From positions 1 through 64,000 of the forward strand of contig CAWGWC010000014.1 in the NCBI GenBank assembly GCA_963826165.1: a stretch of 64,000 nucleotides of DNA, read 5' to 3'. The stretch is from JACVRW01 sp963826165 (GTDB lineage: Bacteria > Actinomycetota > Thermoleophilia > Solirubrobacterales > Thermoleophilaceae). A model generated the notes under the pieces. The model was not told the origin of the DNA. It was given only the letters and a program-made list of their open reading frames with translations, and ran no database searches. The position numbers and the translations under genes are program-made. Positions 42,512 to 52,068 of the stretch are shown one piece after another; positions within the stretch are counted from its first letter, which is position 1; every line of letters starts with the position of its first letter.

Positions 42512-42834
42512 CTGGCAAGTCGATAGCCCTGTTCGTCGCGGCGGCGATCGCGGAGATCGGCGGCGCCTACCTGATCTGGGTGGCGATTCGCGACGACAAG
42601 GGCCTGATGGTCGGTCTGCTGGGCGCGCTCAGCCTCGTGATCTACGGGGTGGTCGCTGCCCTTCAGCCCGAGAACGAGTTCGGCCGCGTCCTCGCCGCCT
42701 ACGGCGGGGTGTTCATCGTCGGCTCGATGGCCTGGGGCGTGGCCTTCGACAGCTTTCGGCCCGACCGCTACGACTTCGGCGGAGCGGCGATCTGCCTGAT
42801 CGGCGTCGCGGTGATCATGTACGCGCCCCGATAG
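42508..42834 (+). CDS. YnfA/UPF0060 family membrane protein (CTG start)
   Basis: 108 residues if read from the CTG at 42508, which overlaps the previous stop as CTGA. This restores the family's first helix ('LFVAAAIAEIGGAYLIW') and its usual length of about 108; the first ATG/GTG/TTG in frame (GTG 42580) would lose 24 conserved residues. The rest is canonical: 'GVVAALQPENEFGRVLAAYG', 'GVFIVGSMAWG', 'DSFRPDRYDFGGAAICLIG'. Four TM segments; a small putative transporter of unknown substrate. Confidence 0.88.
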   Translation: MTGKSIALFVAAAIAEIGGAYLIWVAIRDDKGLMVGLLGALSLVIYGVVAALQPENEFGRVLAAYGGVFIVGSMAWGVAFDSFRPDRYDFGGAAICLIGVAVIMYAPR

Positions 42835-42836
42835 CC

Positions 42837-43802
42837 CTAGGCCTCTGCCTCGAACTCGAGGCGGCCCTCCATCGGCATCATCGCCGAGAGGAGCGGGGAG
42901 GGCGCGTCGGGATCGTCCTGATCGCATACGAAGGTGAAGTCGAGCACGCCGGTGTCCATCGCCGCGTGCACTCCCTCCACCTTCCAGCGGCGGTCGATCG
43001 CGCGGAGCCGGTGGACGGTGCCGTCGGCTTCCAGCGTCCCGACCACCGACCCCCGGATCGCGCCGCCCTCCGCCTCGGCCGAGGCCGTGAACACGAGCAA
43101 GCGGTCGGCGATAGGGGTGGCGTCGCTGAAGGTGAGCTCGACCTCGTCGATCGAGCCGAGGTCGTAGGCGCGCACGTTCTCCAGCTCGTGGGCATCGATC
43201 CGCAGGTCGCGCCGCAGGGACTCCATCACCTCGTCGAGAGAGAGCTCGGCCACCAGGTTGGGGCCGGGGTTACCGCGCTGCAGCAGCCACAGCTGATCGC
43301 CCATGGCCGCAGCGCCCTCCACGTTCAACTCGTCCACGTGTTCGCGCAGAAGCTCGTACACGGGGTGCAGGTCGATCTCGCGGGGGTCCTCGGCCAGGGA
43401 TCCGTCCGGCCCGAGCGCGCACACGAATCCGCGGTCGCGGTTGGGTCCCGAGCCCGATCCGAGGCCGAGCAGCGCTCCGTACGGGTGGTCTTCGAACGGA
43501 GGCAGCAGAGTCAGCGCCTCGAGGTCTGGCTTCTCGTCGGAGCGCTCCTCGTGGTCGCTCGGCAGATCCCCCTCGAGAACTCTCAACAGCCGGCCCGGCT
43601 CGCCTGACGAGAGCGTGAATATCCCGAGATGCAGCTCGTCGTCGCCGATCACGTAGACGAAGTCGCCGCGCCGCACCACGCCGCTTGCCGCGCTCAGGTG
43701 CGCCGGGCGCCCCGGACCGGAGGGCTTGTCGACCTCCAGGTCGCGCAGATGCCGCAGCTCGAGCGGAGGGAGATCCTCGGGGCTGGCCGACTCGCGGTCC
43801 AC
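42837..43802 (-). CDS. Conserved hypothetical protein, probable beta-propeller-like
   Basis: 321 residues, soluble, no signal peptide. Recurring strand-type segments ('RGDFVYVIGDDELHLGIF', 'YGALLGLGSGSGPNRDRGF', 'GDQLWLLQRGNPG', 'RLLVFTASAEAEGG') suggest a beta-propeller of the kind seen in proteins annotated only by DUF numbers. No catalytic motif stands out; 'DLEALTLLP' and 'KVEGVHAAMD' contain conserved-looking Glu residues. It ends 2 bp from the convergent YnfA gene. Confidence 0.7.
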   Translation of the reverse strand: MDRESASPEDLPPLELRHLRDLEVDKPSGPGRPAHLSAASGVVRRGDFVYVIGDDELHLGIFTLSSGEPGRLLRVLEGDLPSDHEERSDEKPDLEALTLLPPFEDHPYGALLGLGSGSGPNRDRGFVCALGPDGSLAEDPREIDLHPVYELLREHVDELNVEGAAAMGDQLWLLQRGNPGPNLVAELSLDEVMESLRRDLRIDAHELENVRAYDLGSIDEVELTFSDATPIADRLLVFTASAEAEGGAIRGSVVGTLEADGTVHRLRAIDRRWKVEGVHAAMDTGVLDFTFVCDQDDPDAPSPLLSAMMPMEGRLEFEAEA

Positions 43803-43857
43803 CTACCTTGGTTGCCCGCTGGCTCTCCTGGGCAAACCGCGGTCGGGGCCGCCGACA

Positions 43858-45528
43858 TCAGAGCGGTCGACCCTGCTTTGCCGCGCCCGTGTAGCTCGGC
43901 CGGCCACGGAAGTAGCCGAACCGATTGCGTTTGCGACATCCGTAAGGGCGGATGTAGAGGTAGCCGGAGCGCCGCAGCACGCTGCTGACGACCCTTGTAC
44001 ACCGGTCTCTCTCGTAAGTGTCCAGGTCGATGTCGCCCATGACACAGTCCACGCGCCGCGGGCCGAACCGGCGGCACTTTTCAACCGTGTCTTCGATGCC
44101 GCCGCACTCACCGAAGCATCCGTATTCGGCGATGCTCTCCCAGACCGCGACCTTCTTCGGTAGCCAGGGCCCGACCAACACCCTGAGCGCGTTGGTCGCG
44201 ACCGAGCCGTCGGGAGCCAGGGCCCGAACCTTCAGGTAGCGCAGGCCAGGCTCGGTGCGGCGCGGGAGTTGCAGCGTATTGAGCCCCGCCGCCCCCGACA
44301 CGGTGCGGCGGGCTACGACGCGACGGCCCCGGTAGAGCTTCATCTTGACCCGAGCGGCCCGGGTCAGCCGGAACCGGACTCGGCGACGAAGCAGGGCAGG
44401 CAGCGTTTCCCTGGCCACAGCTATGCCCAACCGGGTCGTGCGCGGGGGCGCGATGAAGAAGACTTGGAGCTCGCCGGCGAGTAGGAGGCCGCCATCGGCA
44501 GCGGGCTCGATGTCCTCGAATTCGGCGAAGGGAACGCTGCTGGCCAAGTCTCCGTAGCCGCCGAAGTACCCCGGACGTTCGCCGGACACCCGCCCCGGAA
44601 AGCCGGCGCTGGGGTGCAACACCCCGTTCTCGCTGTAGATGGTCGCCGACCCTCCGACCGGCACGATGATTCCGTCAGGCCGTACACGGTGCACCCCGTT
44701 CGCATCGGTGACAAGGAAGCCACCGCCGGTCAGGGGCGCCAGAAGTCGGGGCTGCAACAGCCGTGCCGCGGTCGCCCTGCCAAACTCGGGGTCGCCAAAC
44801 TCGCTCGCGGCGCCTGTGCCGGCCACAGTGGAGATCTTGCCGTCGCGGGCCACGCGGCGCACCCGGTTGCCCTCGGCGACCAGGAAGCCGTCGCCAGGGA
44901 GCGACGCGACGGCCAGGGGATCTCTCAACAGCGCAGCTGTCGCCGGTCCGCCGTCCCCGGGCGCCGGACCCGCCGAATCCGGTAGTGAGCAGTCCATGGG
45001 GGGGCCGGACCCTGCGACAGTTCTGATGATCCCGTCACGTCCCACCGCCCGCACCCTGCAGCTGTCGACGACCAGGAAGCCTCCGCCGCCAGTGACGGCA
45101 ATGTCGTGGACCCAGTTCATGAGGGCCTTTGCGGCCGGGCCGCCGTCGCCGCGGAAGCCGTACTTCGTCCCCCCGGCCAGGCGCGAAATCCGCCCTTTGG
45201 CGTTGACCCGAAGGACCATGCTCCCCTCGGCGGTCACCGAGAAGAGAAAGCCTCCGGCTCTGGTCGGGGCAATGTCTCCCCCGAGGCCGAACAGTCCGGC
45301 CTCCGTCGCAAGGCCCTCGTACGGTCCCGGGGTCTGAGTACCGTCACCCGCCGCCACGAACAGGCGATTCTCGGCCAGCGCGGGGCGGGCGCCAACCGAA
45401 AGCGCAAGCGCTGACGCCAGCGCCGCAACCAGCGCGAGCGCCGACTGACCCTTGACGACTGTGACTGGTCGTTTCACCGGATGCCCAGTGCCGTCACGGC
45501 CCGACTGACCGGTTCCTCGAGCCGCCAA
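43858..45528 (-). CDS. Secreted NHL-repeat/beta-propeller protein
   Basis: 556 residues. A signal peptide (ALALVAALASALALSVGARPALA) is followed by four to five repeats with 'GGFLFSVTAEG', 'GGGFLVVDSCRVRAVG', 'GDGFLVAEGNRVRRVA' and 'GGGFLVTDANGVHRVR' and intervening 'TVAGTG' loops, typical of NHL-type propellers. A fibronectin-like C-terminal part ('LRRRVRFRLTRAARVKMKLY') and a Cys-rich tail follow. GTG at 45477 is an alternative start nearer the signal peptide. Likely an exported binding protein; ligand unknown. Confidence 0.8.
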   Translation of the reverse strand: MAARGTGQSGRDGTGHPVKRPVTVVKGQSALALVAALASALALSVGARPALAENRLFVAAGDGTQTPGPYEGLATEAGLFGLGGDIAPTRAGGFLFSVTAEGSMVLRVNAKGRISRLAGGTKYGFRGDGGPAAKALMNWVHDIAVTGGGGFLVVDSCRVRAVGRDGIIRTVAGSGPPMDCSLPDSAGPAPGDGGPATAALLRDPLAVASLPGDGFLVAEGNRVRRVARDGKISTVAGTGAASEFGDPEFGRATAARLLQPRLLAPLTGGGFLVTDANGVHRVRPDGIIVPVGGSATIYSENGVLHPSAGFPGRVSGERPGYFGGYGDLASSVPFAEFEDIEPAADGGLLLAGELQVFFIAPPRTTRLGIAVARETLPALLRRRVRFRLTRAARVKMKLYRGRRVVARRTVSGAAGLNTLQLPRRTEPGLRYLKVRALAPDGSVATNALRVLVGPWLPKKVAVWESIAEYGCFGECGGIEDTVEKCRRFGPRRVDCVMGDIDLDTYERDRCTRVVSSVLRRSGYLYIRPYGCRKRNRFGYFRGRPSYTGAAKQGRPL

Positions 45529-45612
45529 GCGAGCCTAACCCAGGACACTCGCCGCAACAACCGATGTGTCCGATGAGCATGTTGCGCACGGCAACCGGGT
45601 AGGCACGAGTCC

Positions 45613-46575
45613 GTGCCCGCGATCGGTCTGCACTGCTCTCATGAGCAGATTCCACCCAGCCGCCTGCTCGGCCATGCCAAGCACGCCGAGGCGGCGGGCT
45701 TCGAGGCGATCATGTCTTCTGATCACTTTTCGCCGTGGAGCGAGCGGCAGGGCGAGTCGGGCTTCGCCTGGTCGTGGTTGGGCGCCGCCATGGGGGCCAC
45801 CGAGCTGCCGTTCGGGGTGGTCAACGCGCCGGGGCAGCGCTACCACCCGGCGATCGTCGCCCAAGCCGCCGCGACCCTGGGTGAGATGTTTCCCGGCCGG
45901 CTGTGGGTGGCGCTCGGGACCGGCGAGGCGTCGAACGAGCACATCACCGGCGACCCGTGGCCCGACAAGGCGACACGCAACGCTCGTCTGCGCGAATGCG
46001 TGGACATCATCCGGGCGCTCTTCGCCGGGGAAACCGTCTCCCACGACGGGCTCGTGAAGGTCGACCGGGCGAAGCTGCACACGTTGCCTCGGCTGTCGCC
46101 GCCGCTGATCGGCCCGGCCGTCAGCGTCGACACAGCCGGCTGGGTGGGCGAATGGGCGGACGGCCTGGCCACGGTGAACCAACCGCCGGCCAAGCTCGAG
46201 GAGATGATCGCGGCCTTTCATTCCAGCGGTGGTCAGGGGAAGCGGCTGGTGCTGCAGGTGCATCTCTCTTGGGCGCCGACCGAGGAGGAGGCGCTGCGGG
46301 TGGCCCACGACCAGTGGCGCTCGAACGTCTTCCCACCGCCAACGTGCTGGGACCTCGAGATGGTCGACGACTTCGACCGCCTCGCGCGGGACGTCACCCC
46401 CGACCAGGTCCGCGAGGTCGTCCTCGTCTCAGCCGACCTCGCGCGGCACACCGCCTGGCTGCAGGAGCTGGCGGCGCTCGGGTTCGACGAGATCAACCTC
46501 CACCACGTCGGCGAGGACCTCACCGCGTTCATCGAGGCCTTCGGCGAGCACGTGGTCCCCGAGCTGTCCACATGA
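45613..46575 (+). CDS. LLM-class flavin-dependent oxidoreductase
   Basis: 320 residues of the luciferase-like monooxygenase barrel. 'IGLHCSHEQIPPSRLLGHAK', 'GFEAIMSSDHFSPWSE', 'VALGTGEASNEHI' and 'ITGDPWPDKATRNARLREC' match the actinobacterial subgroup often named TIGR03885-type FMN-dependent oxidoreductase. Cofactor choice (FMN or F420) cannot be fixed from sequence alone. GTG start. Its stop overlaps the ATG of the GH13 gene, so the two are probably one functional unit. Confidence 0.87.
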   Translation: MPAIGLHCSHEQIPPSRLLGHAKHAEAAGFEAIMSSDHFSPWSERQGESGFAWSWLGAAMGATELPFGVVNAPGQRYHPAIVAQAAATLGEMFPGRLWVALGTGEASNEHITGDPWPDKATRNARLRECVDIIRALFAGETVSHDGLVKVDRAKLHTLPRLSPPLIGPAVSVDTAGWVGEWADGLATVNQPPAKLEEMIAAFHSSGGQGKRLVLQVHLSWAPTEEEALRVAHDQWRSNVFPPPTCWDLEMVDDFDRLARDVTPDQVREVVLVSADLARHTAWLQELAALGFDEINLHHVGEDLTAFIEAFGEHVVPELST

Positions 46576-48245
46576 GCCTCAAGCCCACGAGCGACCTGTG
46601 GTGGAAGAACGCGGTGATCTACTGCGTCGACGTGGAGACCTTCTACGACTCCGACGGTGACGGCTGCGGCGACCTGCGAGGCCTCACCGACCGGCTCGAC
46701 TACCTCGGTGGCATGGGCGTGTCTTGTCTGTGGCTGATGCCGTTCTACGCGTCGCCGGGCCTCGACGACGGCTACGACATCTCGGACTTCTACGCGGTCG
46801 ACCCCCGCCTTGGCACCCTCGGCGACCTGGTCGAGCTGGTGCGCTCGGCGCGCGACCGCGGGATCCGCGTGATCGCCGACCTGGTGGTCAACCACACCTC
46901 CGACCAGCACAGCTGGTTCCAGTCGGCGCGGGCCGACCGGGACTCTCCCTACCGCGACTTCTACGTCTGGTCCGACGACCGGCCCGAGGAGAAGCCGGGC
47001 GACGTCGCGTTCCCCGACAAGGAGGACTCCAACTGGGCCTGGGATGACCAGGCCGGCCAGTTCTACCTGCATCGCTTCTACTCCCACCAGCCCGACCTGA
47101 ACGTTGCCAATCCCGAGGTGCGCGACGAGATCGCGCAGGTCATGGGCTTTTGGATCGAGCAGGGCCTGTCGGGCTTTCGCGTGGATGCCGTGCCGTTTCT
47201 CCTCGAGCCCATGGGGATGCCCGACGGAGCCCTTGTGGACCCGCATGAGCTGGTACGCGACCTGCGTGCGTTCACCGCGCGGCGAAACGGCGAGGCGATG
47301 CTCTTGGGGGAGGTCAACCGCGAGTACCCAGACGCACGCAAGTTCTTCGGCGACGAGGACGGCGACGAGCTGCATATGCTCTTCGACTTCGTCGGGATGC
47401 AGGCCATGTACCTGGCTCTCGCCAGGGGCGACGCGGCGCCGCTGCGAACCGCTCTGCAGGAGGCGCCGGAGATCCCGCCGGACTGTCAATGGGGCCGCTT
47501 CGTGCGAAACCACGACGAGCTGACGCTCGACAAGCTCTCCGACTCCGAGCGCCAAGAGGTGTTCGACGCCTTCGGGCCCGACGAGTCGCTGCAGCTCTTC
47601 GGGCGCGGCCTGCGCCGGCGTCTGCCGCCGATGCTGGACGGCAACCAGCAGGCCATCAGGATGGTCTACAGCCTGGCCTTCTCGCTCCCCGGCACGCCCG
47701 TGCTGTTCTACGGCGAGGAGATCGGCATGGGCGAGAACCTCGACATCGAGGGGCGCCTCAGCGTGCGGTCACCGATGCAGTGGTCGGATGAGCCTCACGG
47801 CGGGTTCTCCACCGTTGCGGTTCCGGACGCCCTGTGCCGGCCGGTGGTCGATGACGAGCGCTTCGGGCCGGCGGCGATCAACGTCGCCCGTCAGCGCCGT
47901 GAGCAGGACTCGCTGCTCAACTGGTTCGAGCGGCTGATCCGGCGCCGGCGGGAGTGTCCCGAGATCGGGTTCGGCACGCTCGAGCTGCTCGATGCCGGCG
48001 CCTCGTCCGTGCTGGCTCACCGCTGCGACTGGGACGGGTCGGCGATCGTGGCGGTGCACGAGCTGGCCGGCGACGCGGTGACCGCGACGCTCGAGCTCCG
48101 CGGCCCGGACGACGCCGATGCCCTGGTCGATCTGTTCTCGGCCGACGTGCTCCCGCTCGAGGACGGTCAGGTGGAGCTGGAGCTGGAGCCCTACGCGTAT
48201 CGCTGGCTGCGCATCCGCCGGGCATCGCGACGGCTACCGCCCTAG
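46572..48245 (+). CDS. GH13 alpha-amylase family enzyme (trehalose-synthase-like)
   Basis: 557 residues. The four GH13 regions are clear: 'DLVVNHTSD', 'GFRVDAVPF' (nucleophile Asp), 'LLGEVN' (acid/base Glu) and 'FVRNHDEL' (transition-state Asp). The opening 'VETFYDSDGDGCGDLRGL' and length resemble trehalose synthase and related glucanotransferases more than secreted amylases; there is no signal peptide. The product is probably involved in trehalose or glycogen metabolism, exact reaction unproven. 4-bp overlap with the LLM gene. Confidence 0.92.
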   Translation: MSLKPTSDLWWKNAVIYCVDVETFYDSDGDGCGDLRGLTDRLDYLGGMGVSCLWLMPFYASPGLDDGYDISDFYAVDPRLGTLGDLVELVRSARDRGIRVIADLVVNHTSDQHSWFQSARADRDSPYRDFYVWSDDRPEEKPGDVAFPDKEDSNWAWDDQAGQFYLHRFYSHQPDLNVANPEVRDEIAQVMGFWIEQGLSGFRVDAVPFLLEPMGMPDGALVDPHELVRDLRAFTARRNGEAMLLGEVNREYPDARKFFGDEDGDELHMLFDFVGMQAMYLALARGDAAPLRTALQEAPEIPPDCQWGRFVRNHDELTLDKLSDSERQEVFDAFGPDESLQLFGRGLRRRLPPMLDGNQQAIRMVYSLAFSLPGTPVLFYGEEIGMGENLDIEGRLSVRSPMQWSDEPHGGFSTVAVPDALCRPVVDDERFGPAAINVARQRREQDSLLNWFERLIRRRRECPEIGFGTLELLDAGASSVLAHRCDWDGSAIVAVHELAGDAVTATLELRGPDDADALVDLFSADVLPLEDGQVELELEPYAYRWLRIRRASRRLPP

Positions 48246-48250
48246 GTTCG

Positions 48251-48311
48251 GGGAGCAACATCGGGGTGCTCCCTGACGCGGTGCACGGGCCGCCGGGCCT
48301 ACGGTCGGCCC
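48251..48311 (+). promoter_or_regulatory. Promoter/operator of the NAD(P)-binding protein gene (twin of 52038-52102)
   Basis: Contains two 12-mers found identically before the gene at 52104: GCTCCCTGACGC (48268-48279) and TACGGTCGGCCC (48300-48311), 20 nt apart. TACGGT fits a -10 ending 6 nt before the ATG. An inverted repeat GGGAGCA/TGCTCCC (48251-48257, 48267-48273) overlaps the first 12-mer and may be an operator. Confidence 0.65.
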
Positions 48312-49166
48312 ATGAACGATCAGACACAGCAGATCAAGCCCACCCTCGTCCTCGGGGGGACCGGCAAGACCGGCCGCCGCGTTGTGGACGGGCTCCAAGC
48401 GCAGGGCCTGCCCGTGCTCATCGGAACGCCGTCGTCTGAGACGCGCTTCGACTGGGAAGACAGCTCGACGTGGGAACCGGCGCTCGACGGCGCGGGCTCG
48501 GTCTACCTCAGCTACTACCCGGACATTGCCGTGCCGGGCGCGGTCGAGGCCGTGAGCGCGCTGTCCGAGCTCGCGGTGAGCAGGGGGATCCCTCGCATCG
48601 TGCTGCTGTCCGGTCGCGGCGAGCCGGAGGCCGAGCGAGCCGAGCAGGCCGTGCGCGCCACCGGCGCCGAGCTGACCATCCTGCGCTCGACCTGGTTCAT
48701 GCAGAACTTCAGCGAGGACTACATGCTCGAGCACGTGCTGAGCGGCGAGATCCGCCTGCCCGGCGGTGACGTGGCCACGCCGTTTCTCGACGTGCGCGAC
48801 ATCGCCGACATCGCGGTTGCGGCGTTCACCGACGACCGGCATGTCGGGCAGCTGTACGAGTTGACCGGGCCGCGCTCCCTGACCTTCGATCAGGTGGCGG
48901 CGGAGATCGCGGAGGCGGTCGGCCGGGAGGTCCGCTACGAGCCGGTCTCGCTCGAGCAGCACGCGGCGGAGGCGCAGGCCGCCGGCGTTCCGGCCGAGTT
49001 CATCGACCTGCTCAACTACCTGTTCGACGAGGTGGTCGACGGCCGCAACGCCGATACGGCCAACGGTGTGGAGCGGGCCCTGGGCCGTCCGGCCCGGGAC
49101 TTCGCGGACTACGCCCGCGAGACGGCCGCCAGCGGCGCCTGGAGTACGTCGGCCGTGACCGCATGA
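48312..49166 (+). CDS. NmrA-like NAD(P)-binding protein
   Basis: 284 residues of the atypical SDR/NmrA type. The cofactor loop is 'LVLGGTGKTGRRVVDGL'; 'RIVLLSGRGEPEAERAEQAV', 'ILRSTWFMQNFSEDYML' and 'FLDVRDIADIAVAAF' are family landmarks. The classical YxxxK is absent, as in NmrA/quinone reductase-like relatives, so it may be a redox sensor or a reductase. Probably leaderless. The LuxR-type regulator gene follows 7 bp downstream. Confidence 0.87.
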   Translation: MNDQTQQIKPTLVLGGTGKTGRRVVDGLQAQGLPVLIGTPSSETRFDWEDSSTWEPALDGAGSVYLSYYPDIAVPGAVEAVSALSELAVSRGIPRIVLLSGRGEPEAERAEQAVRATGAELTILRSTWFMQNFSEDYMLEHVLSGEIRLPGGDVATPFLDVRDIADIAVAAFTDDRHVGQLYELTGPRSLTFDQVAAEIAEAVGREVRYEPVSLEQHAAEAQAAGVPAEFIDLLNYLFDEVVDGRNADTANGVERALGRPARDFADYARETAASGAWSTSAVTA

Positions 49167-49173
49167 CTCGAAT

Positions 49174-52068
49174 ATGGTGAACCCGCCCGGCGACGAGGCC
49201 GGCATCATCGTGGAGTCCGAGCTGACACTTCTGGAGCGCGAGCGCGAGCTCTCGGTTCTCGAGGACCGGCTCGGCGAGGCGCGCTCGCGGCGAGGCCAGG
49301 CGGTGCTGGTCGAGGCACCCGCCGGGCTCGGCAAAACGAGCCTGCTGCGGGCGGCAGGGGAGTCCGCCCGCGAGGCGGGCTTCCTCTGCCTGACCGCTCG
49401 CGCCACCGAGCTCGAGCGGGACTTCGCCTACGGCTGCGTCCGCCAGCTGCTCGAGCCGGTGGTGGCGAGAGCGTCGGAGGCCGAGCGTGAGGCCGCCTTC
49501 GAGGGCGCGGCCGCCTTCGCACAGCCCCTGTTCTCGCCGGCCGGAGGCTCGGTGGACTCGGGGTCCGTCGACAGTGCGTTCGGCATGCTGCACGGTCTCT
49601 ACTGGCTCACGGCCAACCTCGCGGAGGAGCAGCCCCTGGCCCTGCTCGTGGACGACCTCCAGTGGGCCGATCCCGAGACGCTGCGCTACCTCAATTACCT
49701 CGCGCCGCGGCTGGACGGCCTGCCGCTGGCGCTCGTGGCCGCCGCGCGGCCGGAGGAGACCGTGGCCGGCGAGCTGCCGCGCCTGGCGGGCGCTCCGGAG
49801 ACGACCATCCTGCGTCCGCGACCGCTGAGTCTCGAGGCCACCGCCAGCCTGTGTGAGACCGTGCTCGCCCAACCGGTGGCCCCCGAGTTCGTGGCGGCGT
49901 GCCGCGACGCCACCGGCGGCAATCCCTTCTTCGTAGAGGCGTTGGTACGCGAGGTGAGCCAGCGGGAGCTCGTCCCCGATGCGGAGGCGTCGGCCCGGGT
50001 CAGGGGCATCGGTCCCGCGGAGGTGGCCCGCGCAGTGCTGCTGCGCCTGACCGACAGCCCGGAGGCCAGAGCGCTCGTGCGCGCCCTGGCGGTGATGGGC
50101 GACGGCGCGAGCCTCGGCGAGACCGCCGAGATGGCCGAGCTCGACGAGCTCGAGGCCGCCGCGGCCGCCGACGTGCTGGCGGCGATGTCGATCGTCAAGC
50201 GATCGGAGCCGCTCGAGTTCGCGCACCCGGTGGTGGGGGAGGCCGTGTACGCCGATATCGGTCCGCGCGCGCGTCGCCGTCAGCACGCCCGTGCGGCCAC
50301 GATCCTCGCCCGCCGGGGTGCCTCCGAGGAGCGAGTGGCCGCGCAGATCGTCGAGTCCGAGCCGGCTGGAGAGCCGGTGAGGGTCGAGCTCCTTCGCCGG
50401 GTGGCGGCCGCCGCGCTGGCTCGCGGAGCACCCGCGGCGGCCAGGGCCTGGCTGCGCCGTGCGCTGGCCGAGCCGCCCCGACCGCAGGACGTGGCGGACG
50501 TGCTGCTTGCCCTCGGGTCCGCTGAGGTACGTCTCGGCAGTACCGAGGCGGCGGGTCATCTGACCGAGGCCGTGGAGCTCGCGGACGAGCCGGCGTTAGT
50601 CGGCCCCGCGGCCCGCCAGCTCGCGCTGGCGCTCAGCGTCTCGGGGCGCACCGACCAGTCGGTTGACGTGCTCGAGTCCGCGATCGCCGTCGTCGAGCCG
50701 GTTGATCGCGAGCTGTCGCTGCTGCTCGAGGCCGAGGTGGCCTCGCACGCCCAGCAGGCCAGCCCCGAGATCCGCGGACCCGCGGCCCGGCGGCTGGCGC
50801 GCCACCGGGATCTCTCGGGAGAGACGCCGGGCGAGCGGCTGGTGGCGGCGAGCCTGGCCTGCGAGCGGGCGAAGCTCAGCAAGTCGGCGGCCGACGCGGC
50901 CGCGCACCTCCTGCCCGCGCTGGCCGATGGCCGTCTGGTGGAGGAGCAGCAGGGCGACCTGATCGGTCCCTTCTACGACCTGGTGATCGGGCTCCTCGCC
51001 ACCGACGAGCTCGACCCGGCTCTTGCCGCCGTGGAGCGAGCGCTGGTTCACGCTCGCGCGCGGGCCTCCGTTCCCGGAGTGGCCTACCTCACCACCCGTC
51101 GAGGCAGGATCTTCCTGCGCCAGGGTGATGTCAGGCAGGCGGAGGCCGAGGCCTGGATCGCAGGCGAGCTTCTCTCCACTCACCGGATCCCCCTTGGCAC
51201 CCCGTTCGCGATGGCCCTGCTCCTGGACGCGCTGATAGAGCGCGACGACCTCGAGGGCGCCGAGCGCGCTCTGGTGGAGCCCGGTCTGTGCCTGGACATG
51301 CGCCCGAGTCCGAGCAACAACTTCCTGACCGAGGCCATCGGCCGGCTGCACCTGGCGAGCGGGCGGACGGCGGAGGGCGTGCAGGAACTGATGGAGTTCG
51401 GCCGTCGCGATGAGCTCTGGGGCGGTGCCAGCCCGCTGGCCTCGCGCTGGCGGTCGCGGGCCGCTCTGGGGCTGGCAGTCCTGGGGGAGCAGGACGACGC
51501 GCACCGGATGGCCGCCGAGGACCTCGAGCGGGCACGGCAATGGGGGACCGCTACCGGGATCGGCATCGCGCTGAGGGCGGTGGCTCTGGTGGAGGGCGGT
51601 CCGGCGTCGATCGATCGCCTGGAGGAAGCCGCCGAGGTCCTCGGCCGCTCATCCTCGAGGCTCGAGCAGGCCCGGGCGCTCGCCGATCTGGGGGCGGCTC
51701 TGCGGCGGGCCAACCGTAGAGCGGAGGCCCGCGGCGTGCTGCGCGACGCACTCGACCGGGCCGAGCGCTGCGGCGCACGGGCGCTGGCGAAGCGCACTCG
51801 GACCGAGCTGCGGGCCGCGGGTGGGCCCACCAGCGACCCCGAGGGCACCGGGTTGGAGCAGCTCACGGTCTCGGAAAGACGCGTGGCCGAGTTGGCAGCC
51901 GGCGGCCACAGCAACCCGGAGATCGCGCAGACGCTGTTCGTGACCCGCAAGACGGTTGAGACGCACCTCGGCCGTGTGTACCGCAAGCTCGACATCTCCG
52001 GCCGGGGCGAGCTGACGGCGGTTCTGGCCGAGCCCAAGATCAGGGAGACGGATCAGGGAGCTCCCTGA
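49174..52068 (+). CDS. Large ATP-binding LuxR-family regulator (LAL/MalT type)
   Basis: 964 residues. An N-terminal AAA/STAND ATPase has Walker A 'APAGLGKTSLLRAAG' (about 50-60) and Walker B 'LALLVDDLQWADPETLR'. A long middle made of TPR-like helical repeats (about 330-870) follows, then a C-terminal LuxR helix-turn-helix ('LTVSERRVAELAAGGHSNPE', 'TRKTVETHLGRVYRKLD'). LAL regulators are ATP-dependent activators triggered by ligands. Its position between two units with shared promoters makes them likely targets. Confidence 0.93.
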   Translation: MVNPPGDEAGIIVESELTLLERERELSVLEDRLGEARSRRGQAVLVEAPAGLGKTSLLRAAGESAREAGFLCLTARATELERDFAYGCVRQLLEPVVARASEAEREAAFEGAAAFAQPLFSPAGGSVDSGSVDSAFGMLHGLYWLTANLAEEQPLALLVDDLQWADPETLRYLNYLAPRLDGLPLALVAAARPEETVAGELPRLAGAPETTILRPRPLSLEATASLCETVLAQPVAPEFVAACRDATGGNPFFVEALVREVSQRELVPDAEASARVRGIGPAEVARAVLLRLTDSPEARALVRALAVMGDGASLGETAEMAELDELEAAAAADVLAAMSIVKRSEPLEFAHPVVGEAVYADIGPRARRRQHARAATILARRGASEERVAAQIVESEPAGEPVRVELLRRVAAAALARGAPAAARAWLRRALAEPPRPQDVADVLLALGSAEVRLGSTEAAGHLTEAVELADEPALVGPAARQLALALSVSGRTDQSVDVLESAIAVVEPVDRELSLLLEAEVASHAQQASPEIRGPAARRLARHRDLSGETPGERLVAASLACERAKLSKSAADAAAHLLPALADGRLVEEQQGDLIGPFYDLVIGLLATDELDPALAAVERALVHARARASVPGVAYLTTRRGRIFLRQGDVRQAEAEAWIAGELLSTHRIPLGTPFAMALLLDALIERDDLEGAERALVEPGLCLDMRPSPSNNFLTEAIGRLHLASGRTAEGVQELMEFGRRDELWGGASPLASRWRSRAALGLAVLGEQDDAHRMAAEDLERARQWGTATGIGIALRAVALVEGGPASIDRLEEAAEVLGRSSSRLEQARALADLGAALRRANRRAEARGVLRDALDRAERCGARALAKRTRTELRAAGGPTSDPEGTGLEQLTVSERRVAELAAGGHSNPEIAQTLFVTRKTVETHLGRVYRKLDISGRGELTAVLAEPKIRETDQGAP

